This document shows, piece by piece, positions 8,074 to 15,795 of a DNA stretch of 64,000 nucleotides; within the stretch, counting starts at the first letter, position 1; the number at the start of each line of letters is the position of its first letter. The notes below the pieces were generated by a model. That model did no database searches. It saw nothing but the letters and a program-made list of their open reading frames with translations, and was not told where the DNA came from. The translations under genes and the position numbers were made by a program. The stretch covers positions 487,056-551,055 of the forward strand of contig NZ_HG726021.1 of assembly GCF_000499785.1 (NCBI RefSeq), given 5' to 3'. This DNA is from Bacteroides neonati (GTDB lineage Bacteria; Bacteroidota; Bacteroidia; Bacteroidales; Bacteroidaceae).

Positions 8074-8592
8074 ATGATCGTAGAAAAAACGCAGATTAAG
8101 TTTGCGCAATCGGAGCAGACGGGTGAACTGATTGGATTTGTGTCCCGCCACTCCAAAACACAGAAGTTAATGGGAGTTCGTGAAGACTCCCGTTTTGGTA
8201 AGAAGATATGTGTACTTTCAGAAGAACTGAAAGGAACTATCCAGCCAAACAAGTTGTACGCTGTCGAACTGAAACCTATGCACAACGGCAGTGGATATGT
8301 GGTGGTCAAAGCATCACCCATGTTGTTTCAAGCGCAGGTGGACACGCTAATCGTCCCCAAGAGTATTTATCAGGTTACGGTAACCTTCGGCAACAAAACC
8401 GTATTCTTCGACCCGAAGGATGGCAAGAGTGCATCAAGTCGCACGCTGGCCGGAGTCATAAAACTCCTTCGTGAACGAGAAGATATTGAAAATCCAGAGT
8501 TCGTCATCGAAGACTTGACAAAACAAGCCAAACAGGTTGTTAAGCGTATGCAGAACGACGGATTCATTATTCCGGACTACACACTCAAATGA
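8074..8592 (+). CDS. Hypothetical protein, 172 aa
   Basis: Not recognised. The 172-residue soluble protein is beta-rich through residues 1-115 (for example KLYAVELKPMHNGSGYVVVK) and helical at the C-terminus, where the LREREDIENPEFVIEDLTKQ region lies. It has its own strong promoter at 7967-7998 and its stop overlaps the start of the RNase H-like gene (8589-8592, ATGA), so the two proteins are likely made together. A role in nucleic-acid handling with its RNase H-like partner is plausible but not shown. Confidence 0.6.
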   Translation: MIVEKTQIKFAQSEQTGELIGFVSRHSKTQKLMGVREDSRFGKKICVLSEELKGTIQPNKLYAVELKPMHNGSGYVVVKASPMLFQAQVDTLIVPKSIYQVTVTFGNKTVFFDPKDGKSASSRTLAGVIKLLREREDIENPEFVIEDLTKQAKQVVKRMQNDGFIIPDYTLK

Positions 8593-8987
8593 TGCGCCCT
8601 CAGTGTGGCATAGCCACCGATGGCGCTCATTCCGTTAAAAACAGGCTGACGCGCTTTCGGGCAGTAGACATTGCAACAGGCGAAGAACTATTCAGCGGGA
8701 GCATAGGAAATCAAACCATCAACATCGGAGAATTTCTGGGTGTCGTAGAGGCGGTGAAATATATCATCGCCAATCACTACACACCCAGAATCATCTATAC
8801 GGATAGTATGACGGCTATCGCTTGGTTTCAGGCTAAACGAACAGCGTCCAAAAAGGCGCATCCCGCACTGAAACGGGCTGAGATATTCCTGAAAGCCTTT
8901 GCTGCTGAAATCGAATCCATCGAAGTCAGACACTGGGATAATGACGGTTGGGGTGAGACTCCAGCCGACTTTGGAGAGAAAAGTTAA
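8589..8987 (+). CDS. RNase H-like protein, 132 aa
   Basis: The protein has the RNase HI fold signature. An N-terminal Asp lies in ATDGAHS (near residue 10), a Glu in INIGEFLGVVEAV (near 48), an Asp in IIYTDSMTAIAWF (near 73), and a C-terminal Asp in NDGWGETPADFG. These positions match the DEDD metal-binding set that cleaves RNA in RNA-DNA hybrids. At 132 aa it is slightly shorter than E. coli RNase HI. It is coupled to the preceding gene and followed by a terminator. In a mobile element it might process R-loops or transfer intermediates; that role is inference. Confidence 0.7.
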   Translation: MMRPQCGIATDGAHSVKNRLTRFRAVDIATGEELFSGSIGNQTINIGEFLGVVEAVKYIIANHYTPRIIYTDSMTAIAWFQAKRTASKKAHPALKRAEIFLKAFAAEIESIEVRHWDNDGWGETPADFGEKS

Positions 8988-9016
8988 TTGATTGATTTTA
9001 GATTGTTATGAACCCA

Positions 9017-9055
9017 GCTTCTCCCTGCCGGGAGGCCCGGAGAAGCATTTTTTTT
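9017..9055 (+). terminator. Rho-independent terminator
   Basis: A perfect 8-bp stem (GCTTCTCC 9017-9024, GGAGAAGC 9039-9046) with a GC-rich inner loop is followed by ATTTTTTTT. It terminates the RNase H-like gene and shows that the ATG at 9008 is not a start for the next frame. Confidence 0.9.
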
Positions 9056-9064
9056 AATTATAAC

Positions 9065-9271
9065 ATGGCGAAGATAAAATCGGAATCAACAAAATATATA
9101 ACCATTAAGGAGAGCGAGTATCTCCAGATGGTTGAGAACACAATGCTAGTTGAGGCACTTAAGATAGCGGGGATAGAAAAACTCCCCATGTATCAGGCCG
9201 CACAGCGCATATTAACAGACAAGCGGGTAGAGATACACATCAAACCGCTTTGTTCCCGTTATTCATTCTAA
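9065..9271 (+). CDS. Small hypothetical protein, 68 aa
   Basis: The frame is open from 9008, but that stretch encodes the terminator hairpin, so the ATG at 9065 is chosen, giving 68 residues beginning MAKIKSESTKYITIKESEYL. The protein is basic at the N-terminus with a probable central helix. It is followed 15 nt later by the HU-like gene. No family recognised; position next to HU could hint at DNA binding, without direct evidence. Confidence 0.55.
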   Translation: MAKIKSESTKYITIKESEYLQMVENTMLVEALKIAGIEKLPMYQAAQRILTDKRVEIHIKPLCSRYSF

Positions 9272-9286
9272 AACACATAATTAGGC

Positions 9287-9580
9287 ATGAATAAACAGGA
9301 AATCATAGACAGGTTATTCGATAAGTTGAGAAATAGCGGCTGTCGTTATCCAAAATGGGAGCTTATACAAATTATCGATCCTTTTTTAGAGGTTCTTAAA
9401 GAGTCTTTGGAAGAGGGGAACGAGATTCGCTTGACGAACTTTGGTAAGTTTGTTGTAAAGGCTAAGAAAGGGCGTAAATACTATAATATCCAAACTGGAG
9501 CCATAGGTTACACCCCAGATAAAAGAGTGATTGTTTTTGTTCAACACAAAAGCCTTGATTCCATGAGTAAAATCAAGTAA
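9287..9580 (+). CDS. HU/IHF-family DNA-binding protein, 97 aa
   Basis: HU-family proteins are small histone-like dimers that bend DNA and assist recombination and replication. The 97-residue length is typical. The N-terminal helices (NKQEIIDRLFDKL) and the beta-arm region (NEIRLTNFGKFVVKAKKGRK, then a Tyr-rich arm and PDKRVIVFV) match the family; the usual arm-tip Asn-Pro motif is replaced by GAIGYTPD. It sits at the apparent end of the element, just before a terminator and the candidate attachment site, so it may assist the element's integrase, which lies outside the window. Confidence 0.85.
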   Translation: MNKQEIIDRLFDKLRNSGCRYPKWELIQIIDPFLEVLKESLEEGNEIRLTNFGKFVVKAKKGRKYYNIQTGAIGYTPDKRVIVFVQHKSLDSMSKIK

Positions 9581-9626
9581 GGTACATTCCACCTTATAAT
9601 ATAGCTCATATACCTATTAATACATA

Positions 9627-9673
9627 ACACCGGAACTATCCAATCAACAGAGATAGTTCCGGTGTAGTTTTTT
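9627..9673 (+). terminator. Strong hairpin terminator
   Basis: A 14-bp perfect stem (9627-9640 with 9652-9665, sequence ACACCGGAACTATC and its complement), an 11-nt loop and then AGTTTTTTT. It closes the HU gene transcript and is the last element-type feature before the probable junction. Confidence 0.85.
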
Positions 9674-9762
9674 AAGGGGGCTACATACACACTCTTAATC
9701 TTCAGATACTTGAAATCTTTAATAATTGGACTATATAGTCTCAAAAGTATCCAACTTATTGC

Positions 9763-9772
9763 GTACCTTTGC
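9763..9772 (+). other. Candidate CTnDOT-type attachment core (GTACCTTTGC)
   Basis: The decamer matches GTANNTTTGC, the sequence shared by attDOT and its target sites for the IntDOT tyrosine recombinase family. It lies exactly where hypothetical element genes end and chromosomal genes begin. The same core also matches the Bacteroides promoter -7 box, and other promoters in this window contain it, so position rather than sequence alone supports the call. The rest of 9674-9931 holds no gene I can support. Confidence 0.45.
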
Positions 9773-9931
9773 CAGACAAATAATTCAAGGTTCTACCATC
9801 TATATGTAGTCTCCTATGTAGGATTTGAGTTCTTTGCCAAAATACAAGCATTGATTAACAATGTGTTATAGCCCAAGAGGGTGCATCAGTATTTTGAGAC
9901 AGTCCCTTTTTTTTTCGTGAATGAGGAATCA

Positions 9932-12226
9932 TTAATAGCTTATACGCAACCCTGCAAAATAGCTACGCGGACTAGCCGGACCATAGATATAGCCCGAATC
10001 GCGTTCCACCCCTTTATCAAAATCGCTCTGATAGGCATTGAAAAGATTCTGCACCCCGGCACTCAGTTGCAAATCCATCGATTTGTAGAGTTTGAAATCA
10101 TAGGCAACCTTCACTCCCAGATCAAAGAAGTCGGGGGTATTCACTGCCACATCATCGGCTATATAACCTGCCTTATGCGGCACTAGCATCGACCCCGTAT
10201 AAGTACCCGATAGGGCGATAGAGAGTGGTTTGATCGGTGTATAGGTAGCGGTAAAATAGCCATACGTATTGGGAGTACGGAAAATCTTCTTCTCAGCAGG
10301 TGCGGTTTTGCTCCATTTCTCGGGTTCATCGTAATGACTCTGTTGTAAGGTAGCACCTGCCTGCAACTGAAACAGCGAGAGGTAAGCCAACTTTCCCTCA
10401 AGGGTCAGCCCCATCACCCGGGCACCCGAGCCATTGCGACGCTCCTTAATCAATACTCCATCACGTTCGCCGATATCCTCGAGTACAAATACATCCGACA
10501 GACGGGTATAAAATCCCTCGGCTAACAGATTTACCTGAAAAGCGCCAAAGCGGTGATAGAGATCGGCCGAAGCACTGAAACTTTGTGATTTCTCTTCTTT
10601 GAGGTTCTTGGCACGTTCGATCATCGATACCGTTCCTCCTACATTCTCAATATGCAGATCCTCGTCAAAAGCCTGTGGAGCACGAAAGCCCGAAGAGTAG
10701 CTCAGGCGCAGATTGATGTCTTTGGTCGGATTGAAGCGCAGGTTGGCACGCGGACTGAAGATAGCACGATGAATCAGATTATGCTTGTCCAATCGTCCGC
10801 CCACCAGCAGACTCCACTTCTCGTTCTTCCATTCATTTTGCAGAAAAGCGCTACCGATACGTACCGTTTGTTGTGTATAGCGGTTATAGCCCCACATATC
10901 GTCTTTCAGGTCATCTTGATTGTACTCCACACCACTCGTCAGATCGGCAGGCATGAAGAGACAACGATCAAAGTGATACACGTATTGCGAGCCGAGCACG
11001 TAGGTCAGATCGGTTGTTTTTCCATAGGCATTCGGGTCTTTCTTGCTTCCGTAGTAACTATCGCGGTCGGTATGTTGCACCGAGGTATAAGCACTCCAAC
11101 GGTGTTTCTCGCTGGGGGTAAAGAGATCGAACTTCAATCCGCCACCGTCAATCGAATGTTCTATCTGCTCAGCTATATCGGCCTCGTGCGGAGGACGATT
11201 GAGCAAGTTGCCTCCCCGACGAAACTCTTGCATATGGTGATACTCAAACGTAAGTTTAGAGTAGGTACTTGTTTTCAGGTACGACCGGAAACCTACGGTT
11301 TGATTCTTGAGTTTGGGCATCTCCGAATATCCGTCACCATTATGATCGTATGCATCTCTGTGGCGATTTTGCCCGAAGAGATAGAGCCCTGCACGATTAT
11401 TATCAGTCACCAGCGAAGCATTCAGCGAGGTATTGTTATCAAACGAGGAGCTTCCTCCGATTGAGGTCAGCGTATGTGCCAACTGTGCCGAATTGCGCAA
11501 CGGCTCTTTCGTGATGATGTTAATTGTTCCGGCAATGGCAGACGAACCGAAAAGTGCCGAGCCCCCTCCACGCATCACCTCTACCCGTTCAATCATGTTA
11601 GCCGGAATCTGTTCAAGGCCATATACGCCCGAGAGTGCACTGAAAATAGGGCGCGAATCTATCAATATCTGTGTATAGGGTCCATCGAGCCCATTGATGC
11701 GCACTTGTTGGAAGCCACAGTTCTGGCAATTGGTTTCTACGCGTACGCCGGGCTGAAAGTTGAGTCCTTGCGAAAGCGTAGCCGAGTTGGTATTCTCAAA
11801 TAGTTTCATATCCATCACATTGACCAGCGTGGGTGCCATGCGGCGAGTAGTTTCGCTACGATTGGCCGATACCACTACTCCATCGAGCGCAATAGCGTCT
11901 TCTTCGAGTTCAAAATTCTCTTCGAGGGTCTTACCCTTCTTTAGTTGTATCTTTCGGCTCTGGGTTTTGAAACCAACGGCACTAACCTCGAGCACGAAAG
12001 TACCTTCGGGTAGGTTTTTAAGAAAGTAATGCCCCGAGTTGTCGGTCGTGGTACCGATGGTTGTTCCTTTCAGAGCGATAGTGATATAAGACAGGTGTTC
12101 GCCGCTCTTCTTGTCGAGCACGTGTCCGATGATGTTTGCGTCAGAGCTTTTTAGCTCGGGATGAACCGCCATAGCAGGCGTTAGGGCATAGCACAGCCCT
12201 ATGAGGATTGTTATAAAGATCTTCAT
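9932..12226 (-). CDS. TonB-dependent outer membrane receptor, 764 aa
   Basis: This receptor imports a ligand across the outer membrane using TonB energy. In order it has a signal peptide (residues 1-20), a CarboxypepD_reg-like domain (about 31-110), a plug domain (about 120-240, with VEVMRGGGSALFGSSAIAGT) and a beta-barrel ending in the aromatic residue of LRISY. At 764 aa it is shorter than SusC-type glycan receptors, closer to metal or cofactor receptors. A CQNC motif at residues 167-170 lies in the plug. No SusD-like partner is adjacent; instead a His-rich membrane protein is 40 nt upstream in the same operon. That makes a metal, haem or metal-chelate ligand plausible, as inference. Confidence 0.9.
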   Translation of the reverse strand: MKIFITILIGLCYALTPAMAVHPELKSSDANIIGHVLDKKSGEHLSYITIALKGTTIGTTTDNSGHYFLKNLPEGTFVLEVSAVGFKTQSRKIQLKKGKTLEENFELEEDAIALDGVVVSANRSETTRRMAPTLVNVMDMKLFENTNSATLSQGLNFQPGVRVETNCQNCGFQQVRINGLDGPYTQILIDSRPIFSALSGVYGLEQIPANMIERVEVMRGGGSALFGSSAIAGTINIITKEPLRNSAQLAHTLTSIGGSSSFDNNTSLNASLVTDNNRAGLYLFGQNRHRDAYDHNGDGYSEMPKLKNQTVGFRSYLKTSTYSKLTFEYHHMQEFRRGGNLLNRPPHEADIAEQIEHSIDGGGLKFDLFTPSEKHRWSAYTSVQHTDRDSYYGSKKDPNAYGKTTDLTYVLGSQYVYHFDRCLFMPADLTSGVEYNQDDLKDDMWGYNRYTQQTVRIGSAFLQNEWKNEKWSLLVGGRLDKHNLIHRAIFSPRANLRFNPTKDINLRLSYSSGFRAPQAFDEDLHIENVGGTVSMIERAKNLKEEKSQSFSASADLYHRFGAFQVNLLAEGFYTRLSDVFVLEDIGERDGVLIKERRNGSGARVMGLTLEGKLAYLSLFQLQAGATLQQSHYDEPEKWSKTAPAEKKIFRTPNTYGYFTATYTPIKPLSIALSGTYTGSMLVPHKAGYIADDVAVNTPDFFDLGVKVAYDFKLYKSMDLQLSAGVQNLFNAYQSDFDKGVERDSGYIYGPASPRSYFAGLRISY

Positions 12227-12266
12227 TATAAATCGTTTTTAAATGTGTAATTGAGATAATTTCTTA

Positions 12267-12614
12267 CTAAAAACGATAGGCAGGAGGGCCTCTGAGGCAT
12301 AAAACACCCCGGTAAGAGGTGTAGTGACGAACAGCTTGCGAGCGCCACAAGAGCGTGCACAACAGCGTTGCCACAAAGGCAAGTGAGAACAGAAAGACTC
12401 CTGCATCGGTGCTCACTACGTGGTTCAGGAAGTGAAGCAACTGAAACTCGACAGTGGTATGCCCGTGAGGGCTGTCTTTCTTAAAGGGGTGTGAATGTAC
12501 AATGGTAACACCGTTCACCACATGAGCGTGGGTGAACAACGTGATTCCTGCCATGTAGAAGATAAATAAGAAGGGCAGAAACCATTTAATGATATTCAGG
12601 TATAGGTGTTTCAT
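12267..12614 (-). CDS. His-rich small membrane protein, 115 aa
   Basis: The 115-residue protein has an N-terminal membrane helix or uncleaved signal (about 9-28), then a His-rich segment (HAH at 29-31, HSH at 40-42, HGH at 50-52, H61, H65), a second helix (about 70-92), and the C-terminus LRGPPAYRF. Small Bacteroidota proteins with such His clusters and an LR(A/G)PP tail are, in my recollection, often found with TonB receptors. It is the first gene of a two-gene operon with the receptor at 9932-12226. The His clusters suggest transient binding of Zn, Cu, Ni or Co in the periplasm. No named function. Confidence 0.75.
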   Translation of the reverse strand: MKHLYLNIIKWFLPFLFIFYMAGITLFTHAHVVNGVTIVHSHPFKKDSPHGHTTVEFQLLHFLNHVVSTDAGVFLFSLAFVATLLCTLLWRSQAVRHYTSYRGVLCLRGPPAYRF

Positions 12615-12626
12615 CGTTTATGGTTG

Positions 12627-12634
12627 CAAAGATA
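12627..12634 (-). promoter_or_regulatory. Bacteroides -7 box (TATCTTTG, minus strand)
   Basis: The plus strand reads CAAAGATA. It would start transcription only a few nucleotides before the ATG at 12614, so the His-rich protein/TonB receptor mRNA has a very short leader. Confidence 0.5.
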
Positions 12635-12764
12635 GTCTATTTAAAAGCAGCAAGCAAAGCATATCTGTTAACAAGATTATTTATTTTATTAAAGCATGTT
12701 ATAAAGAGAAGTAAAACGCCACACAAATTTGCAGGTTTCGAGAAAGTGCCTACCTTTGCAATGT

Positions 12765-12828
12765 GTTTTTCATAGTATTAGATTTAAGGTTAACAAAGAT
12801 TGCTCGTCTGGGAAGATGGGCTTTTTTT
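12765..12828 (+). ncRNA. Probable stand-alone small RNA, about 64 nt
   Basis: A -7 box TACCTTTG lies at 12751-12758, giving a start near 12765. A hairpin at 12802-12821 (GCTCGTCT, loop GGGA, AGATGGGC) followed by seven T ends the transcript at about 12828. No coding frame of sensible length fits inside and no plus-strand gene follows. The stretch before the hairpin (ATTAGATTTAAGGTTAACA) looks like a conserved leader I recall from many Bacteroides intergenic regions, sometimes ahead of cold-shock or RNA-binding genes; that recollection is unverified. Confidence 0.55.
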
Positions 12829-12893
12829 ATGCCTATACCTCTGGAGTTTTAACAATGTTAATACCCTTCTCTCCTTTGTATTTTCTTCTATGC

Positions 12894-12973
12894 AAAAGTA
12901 CGTACTTTTGGCAGGAATGAATATACATTCTTTAATACCAACAGTACGTACTTAACAATGCGTTAATATACTA
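12894..12973. repeat. Palindrome cluster with AGTACGTACT core
   Basis: A perfect 16-nt palindrome AAAAGTACGTACTTTT occupies 12894-12909 and a second AGTACGTACT lies at 12943-12952, followed by ATATACTA near 12966-12973. A related cluster lies at 43036-43120. The first palindrome contains TACTTTTG, a possible -7 box. The rest of the 12829-13192 gap holds no gene I can support. Confidence 0.6.
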
Positions 12974-13192
12974 GTTTTTTAAACAAGGAAAAGTTGTATG
13001 TTCGCACATTCAAAAAAAGAATCGACTCAATACTGATATACAAACGTTTACCCAACCAACAACCCATATTCATCCGATTATTTATTGGTTCGGAAAAGTA
13101 AACCGTTTACTTAACCATCCATTTCGTTTTCAGAGAAGTACTTGTGTATTAAGCAACCTCACTCTCCGAATACGCATTGCTCGGCAACAAGG

Positions 13193-13498
13193 TCAAAACT
13201 CACTTAGTACCTCTTGCAGTTCATCGACCGTAAGCTTACCCAACCTGCGCCACAACTCTTTCTTTCTTAATAAGAGCAAAAAGGCGGGAGCCATCGATAC
13301 CCGATAAGACTCGGCCAAAGCCTCATCTACGTTCATATCAACCGAAACCAAGGAAATATGCTTGGAGGATTGCCGGTTGTAAGCCTCTACCACCGATGCC
13401 AACCATGCGTTGCGCGTTTGACTATTTGTATAAAACTCTACCAGAACTAAATGGCTGGTTTCTAACGCATTCTTTAATGCCTCTACTTGACTTGTCAT
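13193..13498 (-). CDS. Thioredoxin-fold protein lacking the CxxC motif, 101 aa
   Basis: Length and pattern match thioredoxin: a beta strand HLVLVEFYT at residues 16-24 where thioredoxin has VLVDFWA, a second half with VSVDMNVDEALAESYRVS, and the cis-proline loop MAPAFLLL. The active site (WCGPC in thioredoxin) reads NSQTRNAW here, so both redox cysteines are absent and the protein contains no Cys at all. It therefore cannot act as a disulfide reductase and may serve as a binding or chaperone-like domain. It stands alone, with an inverted repeat (TGAAACC/GGTTTCA, 13532-13552) just upstream that could be an operator. Confidence 0.7.
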   Translation of the reverse strand: MTSQVEALKNALETSHLVLVEFYTNSQTRNAWLASVVEAYNRQSSKHISLVSVDMNVDEALAESYRVSMAPAFLLLLRKKELWRRLGKLTVDELQEVLSEF

Positions 13499-13651
13499 AT
13501 CTATTGTTTTTAGTGATATATATTGAACAAATGAAACCTCTGTATGGTTTCAATATGTAAGTTGAATAGCCTTTTTTTTCATAAACTGAAAGTTTTAATC
13601 AATTTATAGAAAAAAGATATAGAAAATTATCAATTAATAAACAAAAGTAAG

Positions 13652-13659
13652 TATATTTG
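13652..13659 (+). promoter_or_regulatory. Bacteroides -7 box (TATATTTG) before dapF
   Basis: Matches TAnnTTTG, 50 nt upstream of the dapF start; probably drives dapF-dapL and perhaps the following torF-like and glnN genes. Confidence 0.65.
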
Positions 13660-13708
13660 CATTGTAATATAACAAAAGGAAACTAATCAAGCTTAATAGA
13701 AAGACAAA

Positions 13709-14505
13709 ATGGCAAAAGAAATACCATTTACCAAAATGCACGGAGCGGGCAACGACTACATCTATGTAGACACGAGCCTCTATCCGATCGAAAATCCCGA
13801 AGAGGCAGCCATTCTTTGGAGTGCTCAGCATACCGGAATAGGGAGCGACGGACTGGTACTGATAGAGCCCTCGGAGTGTGCCGATTTTGCCATGCGAATC
13901 TTTAACGCAGATGGCTCGGAAGCCATGATGTGTGGAAACGCCAGCCGCTGCATCGGAAAATATCTTTATGAACACGGATTAACGGTAAAAACAGAAATCT
14001 CACTGGAAACACGCTCGGGCATCAAGTGGTTAAAGCTGCAAACGAAAAACAACGAGGTGACCGCCGTTACAGTGGATATGGGCGAACCATCGGAGATTGC
14101 GGACGTAGATCTGGGAGTACCGGAGCAATCCACGTCTCCATGGGAAACCCTCATATAGTGCTCTTTGTCGAAGACATAGCGCAGGTAAACCTTGAAGACA
14201 TCGGACCAAAACTGGAGAACCATCCGCTGTTTCCGCAACGAATTAACGTGGAGTTTGCCCAGATACTACCCGACAACCAAATCCGCATGCGTGTATGGGA
14301 ACGGGGATCGGGCATCACACAAGCCTGCGGAACCGGTGCTTGTGCTACTGCCGTGGCGGCAGCAGTAAGCCATCGGGCAGGACGGAAAACAGATATCGTT
14401 ATGGATGGTGGTACTCTCACCATCGAATGGAACGAACAGAACGGACATGTATATATGACCGGACCGGCAACGAACGTATTTGAAGGGGTCATTCATTTAA
14501 AATAA
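13709..14505 (+). pseudogene. dapF: Diaminopimelate epimerase, frameshifted
   Basis: DapF interconverts LL- and meso-diaminopimelate for lysine and peptidoglycan synthesis. The N-terminal half (13709 onward: [28 protein letters not shown], then the first catalytic Cys in MMCGNASRC) is in one frame, which stops at 14158. The C-terminal half ([38 protein letters not shown] with the second catalytic Cys) is in the +1 frame and ends at 14505. The switch lies roughly at 14105-14125; joined, the protein would be about 265 aa, the normal length. Because the enzyme is normally needed for cell-wall synthesis, sequencing error or a very recent mutation is likely. The first Cys motif has Ala where GNG is usual. 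Confidence 0.85.
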
Positions 14506-14512
14506 AAGCATT

Positions 14513-15745
14513 ATGGCATTAGTAAACGAACATTTCCTAAAACTACCGGGAAGCTATCTGTTCTCGGACATCGCAAAAAAAATAAATACTTTCAAGATAA
14601 CCCATCCGCAGAAAGAGATCATTCGCCTAGGTATTGGCGATGTAACACGTCCCCTGCCACCGGCTTGCATCGAAGCCATGCACAAAGCGGTAGAGGAGTT
14701 GGCTGATGCAAGCACCTTTCACGGATACGGTCCCGAACAGGGATACGACTTTTTAAGAGAGGCCATCATTAAAAAGGATTACGCCACACGAGGCATCACC
14801 TTGGCGGTAAATGAGGTCTTTGTAAACGATGGGGCAAAAAGTGATACGGGCAACATCGGCGATATACTGCGCCACGACAACAGTGTGGGAGTAACCGACC
14901 CCATCTATCCGGTCTACATCGACAGTAACGTTATGAGCGGACGATCGGGCGTACTCGACCCCAATACAGGCAAGTGGAGCAACATCACCTATATGCCTTG
15001 TACAAGCGAGAATAACTTCATCCCCGAAATACCGAAAAAGCGCATTGATATCGTTTATCTGTGTTACCCCAACAACCCTACCGGCACGACACTGACCAAA
15101 GCCGAATTGAAAAAATGGGTAGACTATGCACTTGCCAATGACACGCTGATTCTCTTTGATGCAGCCTACGAGGCGTATATCCAAGAGCCGGACGTGCCCC
15201 ACTCTATCTACGAAATAAAAGGAGCGAAGCGATGTGCCATCGAGTTTCGCAGCTTCTCGAAAACAGCCGGGTTTACAGGTGTACGCTGTGGCTATACCGT
15301 AGTGCCCAAAGAGCTTACAGCGGCTACACTGACAGGCGAACGGGTGTCATTAAACGCGCTGTGGAACAGACGTCAATGTACCAAGTTCAACGGAGCATCG
15401 TACATCACACAGCGAGCAGCCGAGGCTATTTATTCGCCCGAGGGACAACAACAGATTCAGGAAACGATCGACTATTACATGACCAACGCCCGCATCATGA
15501 GAGAAGGACTCGAGGAAGCGGGATTAGAAGTATATGGTGGCGTAAACGCTCCGTATATATGGGTTAAAACCCCAAAAAACACCCCTTCGTGGCGATTCTT
15601 CGAACAGATGCTCTACGAGGCCAATGTGGTAGGCACTCCCGGCGTAGGTTTCGGTCCAAGTGGTGAGGGATACATTCGTCTTACCGCCTTTGGCGAACGG
15701 GCTAATTGCATAGAAGCCATGCAACGCATCAAAAACTGGCTGTAA
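14513..15745 (+). CDS. dapL: LL-diaminopimelate aminotransferase
   Basis: DapL converts tetrahydrodipicolinate directly to LL-diaminopimelate using glutamate and PLP, bypassing the succinylase/acetylase routes. The 410 aa length is standard. Visible hallmarks are [14 protein letters not shown] near the N-terminus, the YPNNPTGT segment that lines the PLP site, and the Schiff-base lysine in [12 protein letters not shown]. It starts 8 nt after dapF, so epimerase and aminotransferase, consecutive steps, are encoded together. The intact dapL beside a broken dapF supports the view that the dapF shift is recent or artefactual. Confidence 0.95.
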   Translation: MALVNEHFLKLPGSYLFSDIAKKINTFKITHPQKEIIRLGIGDVTRPLPPACIEAMHKAVEELADASTFHGYGPEQGYDFLREAIIKKDYATRGITLAVNEVFVNDGAKSDTGNIGDILRHDNSVGVTDPIYPVYIDSNVMSGRSGVLDPNTGKWSNITYMPCTSENNFIPEIPKKRIDIVYLCYPNNPTGTTLTKAELKKWVDYALANDTLILFDAAYEAYIQEPDVPHSIYEIKGAKRCAIEFRSFSKTAGFTGVRCGYTVVPKELTAATLTGERVSLNALWNRRQCTKFNGASYITQRAAEAIYSPEGQQQIQETIDYYMTNARIMREGLEEAGLEVYGGVNAPYIWVKTPKNTPSWRFFEQMLYEANVVGTPGVGFGPSGEGYIRLTAFGERANCIEAMQRIKNWL

Positions 15746-15795
15746 AACAACATTTTATTATTATTTTCTAATTAATCGTATAGGTAAGAAAGACA

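Noticed and set aside
8996..9064. Start of the 68-aa gene at ATG 9008
   Set aside because: The 9008-9064 stretch encodes a rho-independent terminator hairpin, so ATG 9065 is the start.
10652..11464. 270-codon plus-strand frame inside the TonB receptor
   Set aside because: Antisense shadow; composition mirrors the receptor codons and there are no motifs.
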